Positions 1 through 7,526 of a DNA stretch of 16,452 bases are shown here, one piece after another. A program made the translations under genes and the position numbers. Under the pieces are notes generated by a model that was not told where the DNA came from, ran no database searches, and saw only the letters and a program-made list of their open reading frames with translations. Source of the DNA: DATFYM01 sp035315065. GTDB lineage: Bacteria > Acidobacteriota > Terriglobia > UBA7540. The stretch lies in assembly GCA_035315065.1 (NCBI GenBank), contig DATFYM010000194.1:1-16452 (forward strand). Reading direction: 5' to 3'. Position 1 is the stretch's first letter. Each line of letters begins with the position of its first letter.

Positions 1-78
1 TCCAGGTTCCTTTCGGGCTTCACCCTATCCGCCCCCGGCAAGCTCAGTCGAAGCTGATTGGCTGGCGCATGGCCATCC
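1..78 (-). other. possible 5' end of a second group II intron-like element (partial)
   Basis: Read on the minus strand, this segment starts ATGCGCCAGCC and contains TAGGGTGAAGCCC. It resembles, only loosely, the 5' end of the intron next to it (GTATGCCGAGC ... GAGGGTGAAAGTCCC). It would run off the left edge of the window. If real, two group II elements would be arranged head to tail. The resemblance is short and judged by eye, and no domain V is visible, so this is a weak call. No protein gene is seen here. Confidence 0.2.
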
Positions 79-189
79 CTGAGAGCTGCGCACTACTGAT
101 CACGATCACGGTTTAGGCCTTCATCCCGACAGGTCGGGACTGTCGGGTCGGAGGAGGCGCGCTGACGCGCTGACCTCCGTCCGCCGCTC

Positions 190-221
190 AAACTGCACGT
201 ACGGTTTTCCCGTATGCAGCT
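190..221 (-). ncRNA. group II intron domain V (catalytic hairpin)
   Basis: On the minus strand this reads AGCTGCATACGGGAAAACCG followed by TACGTGCAGTTT. That is the standard domain V shape: an AGC catalytic triad at the 5' base, a lower helix, a two-base bulge in the 3' strand (around TACG), an upper helix and a GAAA-type tetraloop, about 32-34 nt in total. This is the most diagnostic part of any group II intron. It fixes the strand of the element and shows that its catalytic core is not visibly decayed. Confidence 0.85.
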
Positions 222-900
222 TTCACGAAGACACCATGCAGAGAGACGTGAAGAGAGGGCAATCACCGAGTGGACCCTCGTCGCGCCCGTCGGGTTGATC
301 CGGGCCGCCAGTATCCTCGGACGATGATGTACGGGTTTTTCGCTAACTAAGCGAACTGATCCACCTCATCGCCCTTACTCATCTGGCTGCCCTTCTCGTC
401 CCTCCTGTCTTCGCCCGCCGTCTTCCCCGACCCACTCCGGTCGCCGATCGCTCGGTCGCACGGTTTTCACCGCGCTTCAGGTACTATTCAGCGGTCCGAC
501 TACTGACAGAGCGTCGCTCGCCACTTCGCTTTCGCTTATAGGTCTGCTTACTCCGGTGCCAGCCGGAGACTCTGCCAGTCCTCCTGAGGTCACGCGCTGT
601 TCTTCCGTACCGTGCCGCCCGCAAACACCTTGGTGCGGTGGGTGAATGAGAACGCCTTCGCCTCCATAGTGCAGGCTCGACCGATCCCACCTTTGGCCGA
701 CCGGTTCATCATTGGGGTGGCCCCCATCGATTACGGCCCGGTACTTCTCCTCATGCCCTTCGGATTCCACCTCGCGATGGACACCCTGCCCTCCAGAAAA
801 CTGCGGGAGAGATAACCGACTCCCTCTCGCTCTGGCCAGCGAGGAATTACCCCCACTTTCGGATATGGCGCCCCTCATCCGGGCGCCAGAGGGACTCTAA
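222..900 (-). other. intron domain IV region without a reverse transcriptase
   Basis: About 680 bases between the domain III-like block and domain V, where group II introns carry their maturase/reverse transcriptase gene. The longest minus-strand ORF here (477-878, 133 codons) has no RT, maturase or endonuclease motif that I can recognise. Downstream of it the reading frames are broken by stops. Either the maturase has been deleted, leaving flanking RNA structure, or this is a naturally ORF-less intron with a long domain IV. I do not call a protein gene. Confidence 0.5.
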
Positions 901-1278
901 CCCTCCTGAACAACGTGCTGCTCAGCGCACACTATGCCCGCTGCTGACTTCTGCCGCCCGGTCAGGATCGATCACGCGACCCTCAGTCCCGATTCCGGGA
1001 CGAACACCAGATCTCCCGAGGTAAGTTCGACTGCCTTCCGTACGCAACCGTCGGATTTACAACCAGTGCCCTTGATGGATATGCGCTTCGCGGTCATCTG
1101 CCCGCTCGCCCGACACCGTATGCCTCTGATCTGGTTCTTGTACATCGGCTCGCGCCTTTGCTCCGCGCTTCCTTCAGACCCACCTTGCGGCGACGCCCTT
1201 GCGCTTCGCTATCACTTCACCTCCATCGGGTTGTGAAAGGGACTTTCACCCTCAAGCTGTCGAACATGCTCGGCATAC

Positions 1279-1309
1279 AAAAAGAGGAGCCCGCAAGCGC
1301 GGGCTCCTC
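1279..1309 (-). terminator. intrinsic terminator of the TonB receptor gene
   Basis: Perfect 11-bp stem (1284-1294 with 1299-1309; GAGGAGCCCGC on the minus strand) closed by a 4-nt loop and followed on the minus strand by five T residues (1279-1283). It lies about 30 nt past the receptor's TAA stop. The group II intron begins at the very next base. Confidence 0.9.
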
Positions 1310-1339
1310 CAGGGTTGAAACGGAAACTGGTGACGGTCC

Positions 1340-4300
1340 TTAGAACTCGAGCCGTAGCCCGAACTGCCACTCCCGCATGTTAGAGCTACCCAGGATGTCC
1401 GTGATCCTGCCCGCGGTTGAGCAGTCGACGCAGCTATCGAACCCGCCCAGGTTGACGTGGTTGAAGGTATTGAAAGACTCGGCGCGCAACTGCATTTTGA
1501 CCCTTTCCGTGAGGGTGAAGTTCTTAAAGAACGAAATGTCAGCGTTAAGCGAGCGCGGGCCCCACAGCGAGTTCTCCCCGGCGTTGCCGAACGTGCCCAC
1601 TCCCGGGCGGGTCCACCCGTTGCTGGTGCAACCCGGATCGGAGGGGCATGTCCCACCAGCGCTGGGTGCGAGCGTGTGGGCGGCGGTTTGGAACCAATAA
1701 CCGGTGATCGCAGGATTGCCGGAGCGGGTGCCGGCACCAACGCTGCCGGTGCGATTCGGGAAGCCTGGGCCGGTATCGGCATCCGATCCGCGGTCCTGGT
1801 ACCCGGCCGTTTCAGGTGTACCACTCTCGCCGATCCAGGCGCCGTTGATCTGCCATCCGCCGAGGAGCAGGTCGGCGAGGCGCGACGGACTGCTCATGTA
1901 TTTCTGGCCCTTGCCGAACGGCAAAGTGATGACGTTCGTTATCGTCAGCACGTGGTGTCGCTGAAAGTCCGAAGGGCCGTAGACCAAGCTCGGATTGTAG
2001 ATGTAGTAGGAATCGGTATACTGGTTGGCATGGGCAAAAGTGTAAGTGCCCTCGATCTGGTATCCGGAGCCAAAGCGCTTGTCCAGCTTCGCCTGCAAGG
2101 ACTCATAGTTATTGCTGGCGTCGTTGCCGTAGTAGCACACGCCCTGGGTCCAGCCAAGCTTGGCGTAGTAAGGCTTGGCGGGGTTATTGTTACGGCCCGG
2201 GGTAAACCCCGCGAGGGTCGGATCGTTGATGTTGTAGTTGGGGCCGTCGCCGATGAACACGTGACTGCCCTTGTTGGCCACGTAACCGACCTCGGCGGAC
2301 ATCGTGTTGCTCAGGGCGCGCTGCACGGTAACGTTCCACGCATCCACGGTGAGCAGGCGCTGGTTCTTAGGGTGAACGTGCGGGCTGATGCCGTCCGGGT
2401 TCAGGGGATTTCCAGTGGGGCCGAGGCACTGAGTTCCGTTAACCGTCGACGTCTTCAGCGTGATGGCGTTGCAGTTGTTTTGGAGAATCGTGCTGGGATC
2501 GAGTGACGACGGACCCACCGAAAGGGTAAAGGCGTCCGAGGCACCCGATGGCGCGTTAAGACTCTGGTTAGCCAGCACCGGAACGTTCTGGGTGACCGTG
2601 TGGCCAAAGATCGACCCAAACGTACCGATATCAAAGGAGCGACCATAGCCCATGCGGACAACGGTCTTGGGATCCATTTGATAGGCAATGCCTAAGCGCG
2701 GGGCAAAGTTCTTATAGGTGTTGCTGACATTGCCGTCCATCCCGATGCCTTTGGCTCCCGCCACCCAGACCTCGCCAGTGTCCACCTGGACCCAGCCGCC
2801 GTTGCCGGCCGCGTTCACCGTTTGCGGGAAGTAGATTTCCCAACGCAAGCCGTAGTTCACGGTGAGCTTGGGAGTGACCCGCCAGGTATCCTGGCCGTAG
2901 AAGAGCCAACGCTTCTGTGCCTCCTTCGCGTTGGTCGAGTGGCTCACGTAACGCGAGAAGGAAGTAACAGCACCGAGTTGATAGGTTGCCAATCCCATAC
3001 CCGCATAAGCCGTGCAGTCTGCCCCTGTAAGAACACAGCCCTGGGTGAAGCCGGGGCTGAAGTAGATCTCGCCGGAGCGATGGGAATCGCTGGGCACGCG
3101 AAGGTTCGTGGCGTAGCGAATGTCGGCTCCGAACTTGATGGTGTGGTTGCCCCGAATGTTGGTCCAGTTGTTGACGAACTGGAACTGCTGCTCCTGCTCG
3201 TTCAACGGGCAGTTGCACTGGTTGACGCCGAGACTATAACCCCAATCCAGGCCACCTGTTCCCTGAATCTGGAAGTGCGGCATGCCGGAGGTGTAGTAGT
3301 TGTCGAGATTGAGTCCGGCGATGCCCGCATCTTTGGCGGGGCTGGTGCCCACGCCGTTAGGGTTCACAAACACGCGATAGCGCACGAATCCGAAGCGGAA
3401 GTCGGTGAGCCACGTCGGACCCAGGGTGCGGTCAAAGCCGTAAGCCAGGCTTTGGTTGCGAACACTCGAGCTTCCGGCGAAGCCGCCCAAACTGGGGTCG
3501 ACGTTGAGGTTCGGTCCTCCGACCTCACTCCCAAAGAGGCCGGCGCCTTGGCGGGAGAACTGTTGTATGCTGTACCGGCCCAGCATGTGCAACTTATCGT
3601 TGACGTACCAGTCCGTCCGGCCATCTAAGCCCCAACTGTTGAACGTCTGGGCGCCGGAAGCGAAGTAGTTGTTATCCGTAGCGTGCGGGGGAGTCACATT
3701 GGGCATCGGGATGTTCGCCAGCATTTTGGAGGCCGCCACGGCGTCCGGTGTCGCCAAGAATGAACTTGGAATCACGTTCGGGCTTTTGCCATCGTTGCCC
3801 ATGAACTGCTGTCGCAGGTCGGCCGGCCGGCAGGCGGAGCCGTCGGACTTTGTGGAACTCAAGGAAATGCAGGGATTGATGCTCCCGTCAGGATTGAAAG
3901 GGTTGAAAATGTTGGTGCTGGCGGCGGCTGCCAGGGCGCTGTAGTCGCCGGCGCGCTCGGCCGCAGTCGGCACCCGGGCCTGGCCGGAACCGCCGAGAGA
4001 GCGTCGCGTGCCTTGGTAGTCGCCGAAAACGAAAATCTTATCCTTCTTGATGGGGCCGCCGGCAGACCCTCCGTACTGGTTCCAGACGCTGTGCGCGACG
4101 TTGCTGACACCACCGCAGTCAGCTCCGCATTGCGTGAACGGATCGCGGGCGCTGGTGGCGTTGGTGCGATTGAACTCGAAAGCGTCGCCATGCCACTCGT
4201 TGGTTCCCGACTTGGTTTGGCTGCTGACAATTCCAGCGGTGGCCTTGCCGAACTCGGCGTCGTAATTCTGGGTGGTGATCTTGGCCTCGGTGACCGAGTC

Positions 4301-4957
4301 AAGATTGGGGTTGATCACGATAATCCCCAGGATGGGGTCCTGGTTAGAGGTTCCATCCAGCGTATAATCGGTCCCGCTGAAGTGCTGCCCGTTCATCATG
4401 ATCTGAATAGCGCCTTGGGGGTTTTCACTGGCGGCGTGTTGCCAGCCCAATCGTTGGGACCCCGGAGTCAGCAACTGGAGACTGACGAAATTGCGGTTGA
4501 AGATCGGCAGATCTTCCACCTGTTTTTCGGAGAAGTTCTCGGCCACATCGGTTTTCTCTGTCTTAAGCAGCGGCACCGCTGCCGTGACGTCGATGGTTGT
4601 TGTTTGGGCGCCCACCTTCAATGGTACGTTAACCTGCGTAGCGCTGTCCACGTTCACCTGTACGCCTTCTTGCGTGTAGGCCTCGAAACCTTGCACCTCA
4701 ACGTGCACTCGGTAAACTCCCGCAATCAGGTGTTGCTGCTCGTAGTTCCCACTCTCGTTGCTGGTGGTTTCGTAGCTGACATTCTGGGCGACGTTGGTGA
4801 TGGTGATCTTGGCATTAGGTACGGATGCGCCCTGCTCATCAGTTACCGTGCCGATGATGCTGCCGAACACCGCTTGGCCAAACAATCTTCCCGCTGGGCA
4901 CGCCAGCGCAAAAACCAGTAGGCCGGCGATCCACAGTCCTCCTCTTTTACCTATCAT
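1340..4957 (-). CDS. TonB-dependent outer-membrane receptor, Oar/CarboxypepD_reg type
   Basis: Outer-membrane active transporter or adhesin-like receptor of 1205 residues. Residues 1-27 are a signal peptide (basic MIGKR, hydrophobic WIAGLLVFALA, cleavage near LFGQ|A). Residues about 30-112 form a carboxypeptidase-regulatory-like beta-sandwich (GTVTDEQGASVPNAKITITN ... SGNYEQQHLIAGVYRVHVEV). Residues about 120-240 look like a plug (DLPIFNRNF, IQIMMNGQ, YTLDGTSNQD, AEFGKATAGIV). The rest is a long beta-barrel ending in MREWQFGLRLEF with the C-terminal Phe typical of outer-membrane barrels. The frame is open 27 codons further upstream, but ATG at 4957 is preceded by AAAAGGAGC at good spacing and begins the signal peptide, so I prefer it. 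It is divergent from the regulator at 5559 and ends in a strong terminator. Substrate unknown; acidobacterial relatives are often thought to import oligosaccharides, which is inference here. Confidence 0.92.
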   Translation of the reverse strand: MIGKRGGLWIAGLLVFALACPAGRLFGQAVFGSIIGTVTDEQGASVPNAKITITNVAQNVSYETTSNESGNYEQQHLIAGVYRVHVEVQGFEAYTQEGVQVNVDSATQVNVPLKVGAQTTTIDVTAAVPLLKTEKTDVAENFSEKQVEDLPIFNRNFVSLQLLTPGSQRLGWQHAASENPQGAIQIMMNGQHFSGTDYTLDGTSNQDPILGIIVINPNLDSVTEAKITTQNYDAEFGKATAGIVSSQTKSGTNEWHGDAFEFNRTNATSARDPFTQCGADCGGVSNVAHSVWNQYGGSAGGPIKKDKIFVFGDYQGTRRSLGGSGQARVPTAAERAGDYSALAAAASTNIFNPFNPDGSINPCISLSSTKSDGSACRPADLRQQFMGNDGKSPNVIPSSFLATPDAVAASKMLANIPMPNVTPPHATDNNYFASGAQTFNSWGLDGRTDWYVNDKLHMLGRYSIQQFSRQGAGLFGSEVGGPNLNVDPSLGGFAGSSSVRNQSLAYGFDRTLGPTWLTDFRFGFVRYRVFVNPNGVGTSPAKDAGIAGLNLDNYYTSGMPHFQIQGTGGLDWGYSLGVNQCNCPLNEQEQQFQFVNNWTNIRGNHTIKFGADIRYATNLRVPSDSHRSGEIYFSPGFTQGCVLTGADCTAYAGMGLATYQLGAVTSFSRYVSHSTNAKEAQKRWLFYGQDTWRVTPKLTVNYGLRWEIYFPQTVNAAGNGGWVQVDTGEVWVAGAKGIGMDGNVSNTYKNFAPRLGIAYQMDPKTVVRMGYGRSFDIGTFGSIFGHTVTQNVPVLANQSLNAPSGASDAFTLSVGPSSLDPSTILQNNCNAITLKTSTVNGTQCLGPTGNPLNPDGISPHVHPKNQRLLTVDAWNVTVQRALSNTMSAEVGYVANKGSHVFIGDGPNYNINDPTLAGFTPGRNNNPAKPYYAKLGWTQGVCYYGNDASNNYESLQAKLDKRFGSGYQIEGTYTFAHANQYTDSYYIYNPSLVYGPSDFQRHHVLTITNVITLPFGKGQKYMSSPSRLADLLLGGWQINGAWIGESGTPETAGYQDRGSDADTGPGFPNRTGSVGAGTRSGNPAITGYWFQTAAHTLAPSAGGTCPSDPGCTSNGWTRPGVGTFGNAGENSLWGPRSLNADISFFKNFTLTERVKMQLRAESFNTFNHVNLGGFDSCVDCSTAGRITDILGSSNMREWQFGLRLEF

Positions 4958-4975
4958 TCTCGGCTCCTTTTTGCA

Positions 4976-4999
4976 CAAGGGCCAATCTTGGGGCCCTTG
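4976..4999 (-). promoter_or_regulatory. leader hairpin next to the receptor ribosome-binding site
   Basis: Perfect 8-bp inverted repeat (CAAGGGCC / GGCCCTTG) with an 8-nt loop. It ends about 18 nt before the receptor ATG, just upstream of the AAAAGGAG ribosome-binding site. A second hairpin, CTGCCCA-GCT-TGGGCAG, lies at 5042-5058. In the mRNA leader these could influence translation start. Function is inferred only from position. Confidence 0.4.
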
Positions 5000-5114
5000 A
5001 CGGTCTGAACAGTTCAAGTTCCCAACGCAGACGCTCACCCCCTGCCCAGCTTGGGCAGACAGGTGTATGACCCGGTACGCAATCGGTCTTTCCCAGATTA
5101 AATTCAGTCCGTCG

Positions 5115-5163
5115 GCGCCAGGAATATCCTTCCCTCGACAGAGGTTGGCCCAATTCCTGGCGC
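5115..5163. promoter_or_regulatory. 11-bp inverted repeat in the receptor leader
   Basis: Perfect inverted repeat GCGCCAGGAAT (5115-5125) and ATTCCTGGCGC (5153-5163) separated by 27 bp. It lies inside the transcribed leader of the receptor gene if the promoter at 5212-5238 is right. It could be an RNA stem or a dimeric protein-binding site. Confidence 0.4.
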
Positions 5164-5211
5164 GACGCAGTTATCCTGGAGACTCACCCAACTATCGACG
5201 CGAGAAGCAAA

Positions 5212-5238
5212 ATAATTTAAGCCCGGCGCGCTTGTCAA
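5212..5238 (-). promoter_or_regulatory. candidate sigma-70-like promoter for the receptor gene
   Basis: On the minus strand there is a perfect TTGACA (5233-5238), a 15-bp spacer, and AATTAT (5212-5217, 4 of 6 matches to TATAAT). It lies in an AT-rich island within GC-rich DNA. It would give a leader of roughly 250 nt before the ATG at 4957, containing the hairpins listed separately. The spacer is short, so confidence is low. Confidence 0.35.
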
Positions 5239-5438
5239 GAAAAATCGTTATTGACCGCAAGTATAGCCCGTCGGAAAACCGTTCCGCAAAACCCTTGGCG
5301 CGACGGCGAGCGCCGACCGATTAGCTCGCCTCAACCGCTAACGGTAGACCGTAACGTGCCATTCATTGATCCGTAACGGACAAACAAATGTCTGATCACA
5401 CGCCAGTTCTGCCGTTTGCAGCTCCCTGATGAACTCGC

Positions 5439-5465
5439 TTGACCCAAGAGCGAGAAGAGTATTAT
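5439..5465 (+). promoter_or_regulatory. candidate promoter for the membrane regulator gene
   Basis: TTGACC (5439-5444), a 15-bp spacer and TATTAT (5460-5465, 5 of 6 matches to TATAAT) on the plus strand, about 95 nt before the ATG at 5559. The spacer is shorter than the 17-bp optimum. The palindromic pair at 5502-5523 falls just downstream of the expected start of transcription, a good position for a repressor. Confidence 0.35.
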
Positions 5466-5501
5466 TGTGTAGTCCGAATGGGCGGGAGTTAGCGCAGGTA
5501 T

Positions 5502-5523
5502 GTAACCGTTACGCAACCGTTGC
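5502..5523. promoter_or_regulatory. tandem 11-bp palindromes, candidate operator
   Basis: Two abutting odd palindromes, GTAACCGTTAC (5502-5512) and GCAACCGTTGC (5513-5523). A third hybrid copy, GCAACGGTTAC, lies at 5604-5614, about 15 codons into the regulator gene. The common form is GYAACSGTTRC. Related half-sites (TAACGG, CGTAACG, CCGTAACGG) occur at 5339-5380 on the receptor side. The arrangement suggests a binding site for a dimeric regulator, perhaps the product of the adjacent gene, acting on both divergent genes. The binding protein is unknown. Confidence 0.5.
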
Positions 5524-5558
5524 AGCGCGCCTGGGATCGAAGGGGAAAGCCGCGTGGG

Positions 5559-7064
5559 ATGACGAAAAACGGCGGAGAAATCACATCGAGAGAAACTCGC
5601 GACGCAACGGTTACGCCCGAAGAACAGCGGATGCAACTGGAGAAAGTACTGCACTCGGAGGTTTTTCGCCTGGCTCCGGGGCTGCAAAGGTTCCTCAAGT
5701 ATATCGCCTCGAAGACCATCGAAGGCCAGTCGCACGAAATCAAGGAATACACCATAGGTAGTGAGGTATTCGACCGGCCCGCAGACTACGATCCGAGGAT
5801 CGACACCGTCGTTCGGGTCCAGGCGCATCGGTTAAGGGAGAAGCTCAAGGAATACTACGGCGGCGAGGGGGCCGGGGACGACATCCTTCTGGTAATTCCG
5901 AAAGGGCACTATGTTCCGTCTTTCTCCAGGAGGGCATCGGTCGGGAACAAGGCTGCGATTCCCGAACCGTCCCCGGGCCTATCGAAAACCCCGGAAATGG
6001 CGAAATCGGGGCCGACCGTGCAACCCAACGGGAGCAACGGGAACTCATGGCCGAGGCTTGGCGGTGAATCAGAAAGAAGGTCTCTTCTCTGGGTCCTGTC
6101 ATGCTTGACGGTGGCTGTGCTCCTCAGTCTCGGACTTGCTCTTCACAGCCTGCGAAGCGGCCCCTCTCCCGAGGATAACCTTCAGAGTCGATCGGGAGCG
6201 GCCAAAGGGTCGCCGCCGACGGGCCTCAATCGTCCCCTCCGCGACTTATGGGCAGGTTTCACGGGGGCTGAGAGCTCGCCCATCGTTACCTACTCAAATA
6301 CTGTCTTTCTAGCTACCGAAACCTCAGACCTGCTGCGGCTCAAGAGTGAAGAGGTCGATAACCTGGGCGCTCCGGCAAGAGCCGACGTGGCCAGCCGGCT
6401 GGTTGCGAACCCTCGCCTCCTCCGGAATGCTGGCCCGGTCTTCTTCGAGGACGTTTACACCGGAACCGGCGAAGTGATGGCGGTTTTCTACCTCACGCGG
6501 CTATTTGGGGAACTGCGCTCCCCGTTGCAGGTGAAGCGCAGCCGTCTGGTGACCACGGACGACCTCAGCCGCCACGACGTTATCTTCCTGGGCTCGACGC
6601 GGGAGGACGCCCTTTTGGCGGGGCTGACGCTGTCGCAGGATTTCGTTTTCGCCTGGCCCCGGCTGCCAGAGGGTGTCTGGGGCGGGCAGATCAGTAATCT
6701 ACATCCCCTGCCTGGTGAGCAGCCGATCTACGAGGTTGAGCGGGACCCCGGGACCCACGTGGTACGGGCCGACTATGCGCTGGTGAGCTTCCTGCCTGGA
6801 GTAGCGTCGAATCGAAGAATTGCAATTCTGGGCGGCTTGACTACCTTCGGAACCCAAGCCGCAGCCGAATTTGCCACCTCACCCTCCGAGATTGCGGAAC
6901 TGGCGGGACGGCTGGAAACGGGCCCGGGCGCGTCCGGCGTCAAGGCACATCCCTTTTTCCAGGCCGTGTTGAGGGCCGAGATCATGAAGGGCGATATTCT
7001 GAGCGTGAAGTGCGTCGCCGTCCACGCCATTCATCCCGCCCCGAATTCACCCCCGAAAGGCTGA
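5559..7064 (+). CDS. ToxR/CadC-like membrane-anchored regulator with winged-helix-like N-terminus
   Basis: 501 residues. Residues about 20-122 form a domain frequent in Acidobacteriota (RFLKYIASKTIEG, EIKEYTIGSEVFDR, DYDPRIDTVVRVQAHRLREK, VIPKGHYVPSF). The RVQAHRLREKL helix and the final KGHY wing recall the OmpR/ToxR winged helix, so DNA binding is likely but inferred. Residues 123-172 are a low-complexity linker. Residues about 175-197 (SLLWVLSCLTVAVLLSLGLAL) are one transmembrane helix after positive charges, which places the N-terminus in the cytoplasm. The remaining 300 residues would be periplasmic; I do not recognise that domain, although it has an alternating-fold look (VTYSNTVFLA, DVIFLGSTRED, RIAILGG). 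The frame opens at TTG 5520; ATG 5559 is chosen as the better start, with AGGGG about 13 nt upstream. It is divergent from the TonB receptor, fitting a sensor that controls that uptake gene. Confidence 0.8.
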   Translation: MTKNGGEITSRETRDATVTPEEQRMQLEKVLHSEVFRLAPGLQRFLKYIASKTIEGQSHEIKEYTIGSEVFDRPADYDPRIDTVVRVQAHRLREKLKEYYGGEGAGDDILLVIPKGHYVPSFSRRASVGNKAAIPEPSPGLSKTPEMAKSGPTVQPNGSNGNSWPRLGGESERRSLLWVLSCLTVAVLLSLGLALHSLRSGPSPEDNLQSRSGAAKGSPPTGLNRPLRDLWAGFTGAESSPIVTYSNTVFLATETSDLLRLKSEEVDNLGAPARADVASRLVANPRLLRNAGPVFFEDVYTGTGEVMAVFYLTRLFGELRSPLQVKRSRLVTTDDLSRHDVIFLGSTREDALLAGLTLSQDFVFAWPRLPEGVWGGQISNLHPLPGEQPIYEVERDPGTHVVRADYALVSFLPGVASNRRIAILGGLTTFGTQAAAEFATSPSEIAELAGRLETGPGASGVKAHPFFQAVLRAEIMKGDILSVKCVAVHAIHPAPNSPPKG

Positions 7065-7073
7065 AGGACAGTG

Positions 7074-7213
7074 GAAGAATTGCCGATTGACGATTGGAAG
7101 AAGTTGTCAGTCGTCAGTGCTCAGTCGCCGCAGCAGACCCCGTATGAGTGACAACTAACTGACAACTGACCGCTTCAAATCGTCAATCGGCAACCGGCAA
7201 TCGGCAATTTTTC
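7074..7213. repeat. MITE-like palindromic repeat element, copy 1
   Basis: 140 bp with near-perfect 16-bp terminal inverted repeats: GAAGAATTGCCGATTG (7074-7089) and CAATCGGCAATTTTTC (7198-7213; one mismatch when folded). Inside it has nested inverted arms (GTTGTCAGT / ACTGACAAC) and 7-bp-period repeats (CGTCAAT, CGGCAAC). It fills the gap between two convergent genes. Its left end is 10 bp after the regulator's stop, and its right end overlaps the antitoxin's TGA. It may act as a bidirectional terminator. A related copy lies at 16075-16312. Confidence 0.65.
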
Positions 7214-7517
7214 AAGCAGCCTTTCGGGGGTTGACCTGTTTGTTGATGGTAGGCCCCGTCCGACGTTCAGCAGCCCGCAGGTCGTAGACGGACTGGAGAT
7301 TGAGCCAAAACTGTGCAGACGTGCCCAGGTAACGCGCCAAGCGGAGGGCGGTATCGGCTGTGACGCCGCGCCGGCCGCGTACGATGTCATTTAGGCGCGT
7401 CGTGGGAACATGGAGTTCCTTCGCGAGCGCGTTAACGCTCATGCCGAGAGGCCTCAAGACGTCCTCTAAGATCGTACGCCCCGGATGCATCTCCGCCAGC
7501 AGTTCGTCTGTCACCAT
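7212..7517 (-). CDS. higA: HigA-family antitoxin (XRE-type helix-turn-helix)
   Basis: 101-residue DNA-binding antitoxin. Its pattern is classic for the HigA/GraA family: MHPGRTILEDVLRPLGMSVN, then a helix-turn-helix at residues about 26-60 (NALAKELHVPTTRLNDIVRG, RRGVTADTALRLARYLGTSA), then FWLNLQSVYDLRAAE. In this family it neutralises the upstream-encoded RNase and represses the operon. ATG at 7517 is preferred because it has AGGAG six bases upstream; an in-frame TTG two codons earlier is an alternative. The start lies 9 bp after the toxin's stop, so the two are translationally linked. The stop codon overlaps the terminal inverted repeat of the neighbouring element, so the last residues may derive from it. 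Confidence 0.9.
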   Translation of the reverse strand: MVTDELLAEMHPGRTILEDVLRPLGMSVNALAKELHVPTTRLNDIVRGRRGVTADTALRLARYLGTSAQFWLNLQSVYDLRAAERRTGPTINKQVNPRKAA

Positions 7518-7526
7518 AGTCAACTC

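Larger units (their letters stand above)
142..1278 (-). mobile_element. ORF-less group II intron, bacterial class IIC type
   Basis: Self-splicing retroelement RNA read on the minus strand. Its 5' end (position 1278) is GTATGCCGAGCATG, close to the group II start GTGYGCC. Next come GAGGGTGAAAGTCCC (1239-1253), a CGCAAGGGCGTC segment followed by GGTCTGAAGGAAGC (1167-1209), and an AGAAGTCAGCAG block (941-953). These follow the order of domains I-III that I recall from the Oceanobacillus iheyensis IIC intron. Domain V is at 190-221. Domain VI is a hairpin with stems GGACGGAGG / CCTCC..CCGACC and a mispaired A about eight bases before a GAC end at 142. The domain IV interval (222-900) has no reverse-transcriptase motif such as YADD and no ORF above 133 codons, so mobility would need a trans-acting protein. 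The element abuts the T-tract of an intrinsic terminator, the known class IIC target. Ends are inferred; the 3' end is less certain than the 5' end. Confidence 0.8.

Noticed and set aside
477..878. 133-codon minus-strand ORF inside the intron as a protein gene
   Set aside because: No recognised motif, unusual Gly/Ser/Arg-rich composition, and it lies where intron domain IV RNA is expected. Treated as part of the element.
1..900. Ribosomal RNA or tRNA gene in the gene-poor left end
   Set aside because: No conserved 16S/23S motifs or cloverleaf. Domain V on the minus strand explains the structured RNA character.
1457..2506. 349-codon plus-strand ORF opposite the TonB receptor (also 2822-3628 and 4013-4921)
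   Set aside because: These are antisense shadows caused by GC-rich codon use of the receptor. They have valine/alanine-rich composition, no domain and no ribosome-binding signal.
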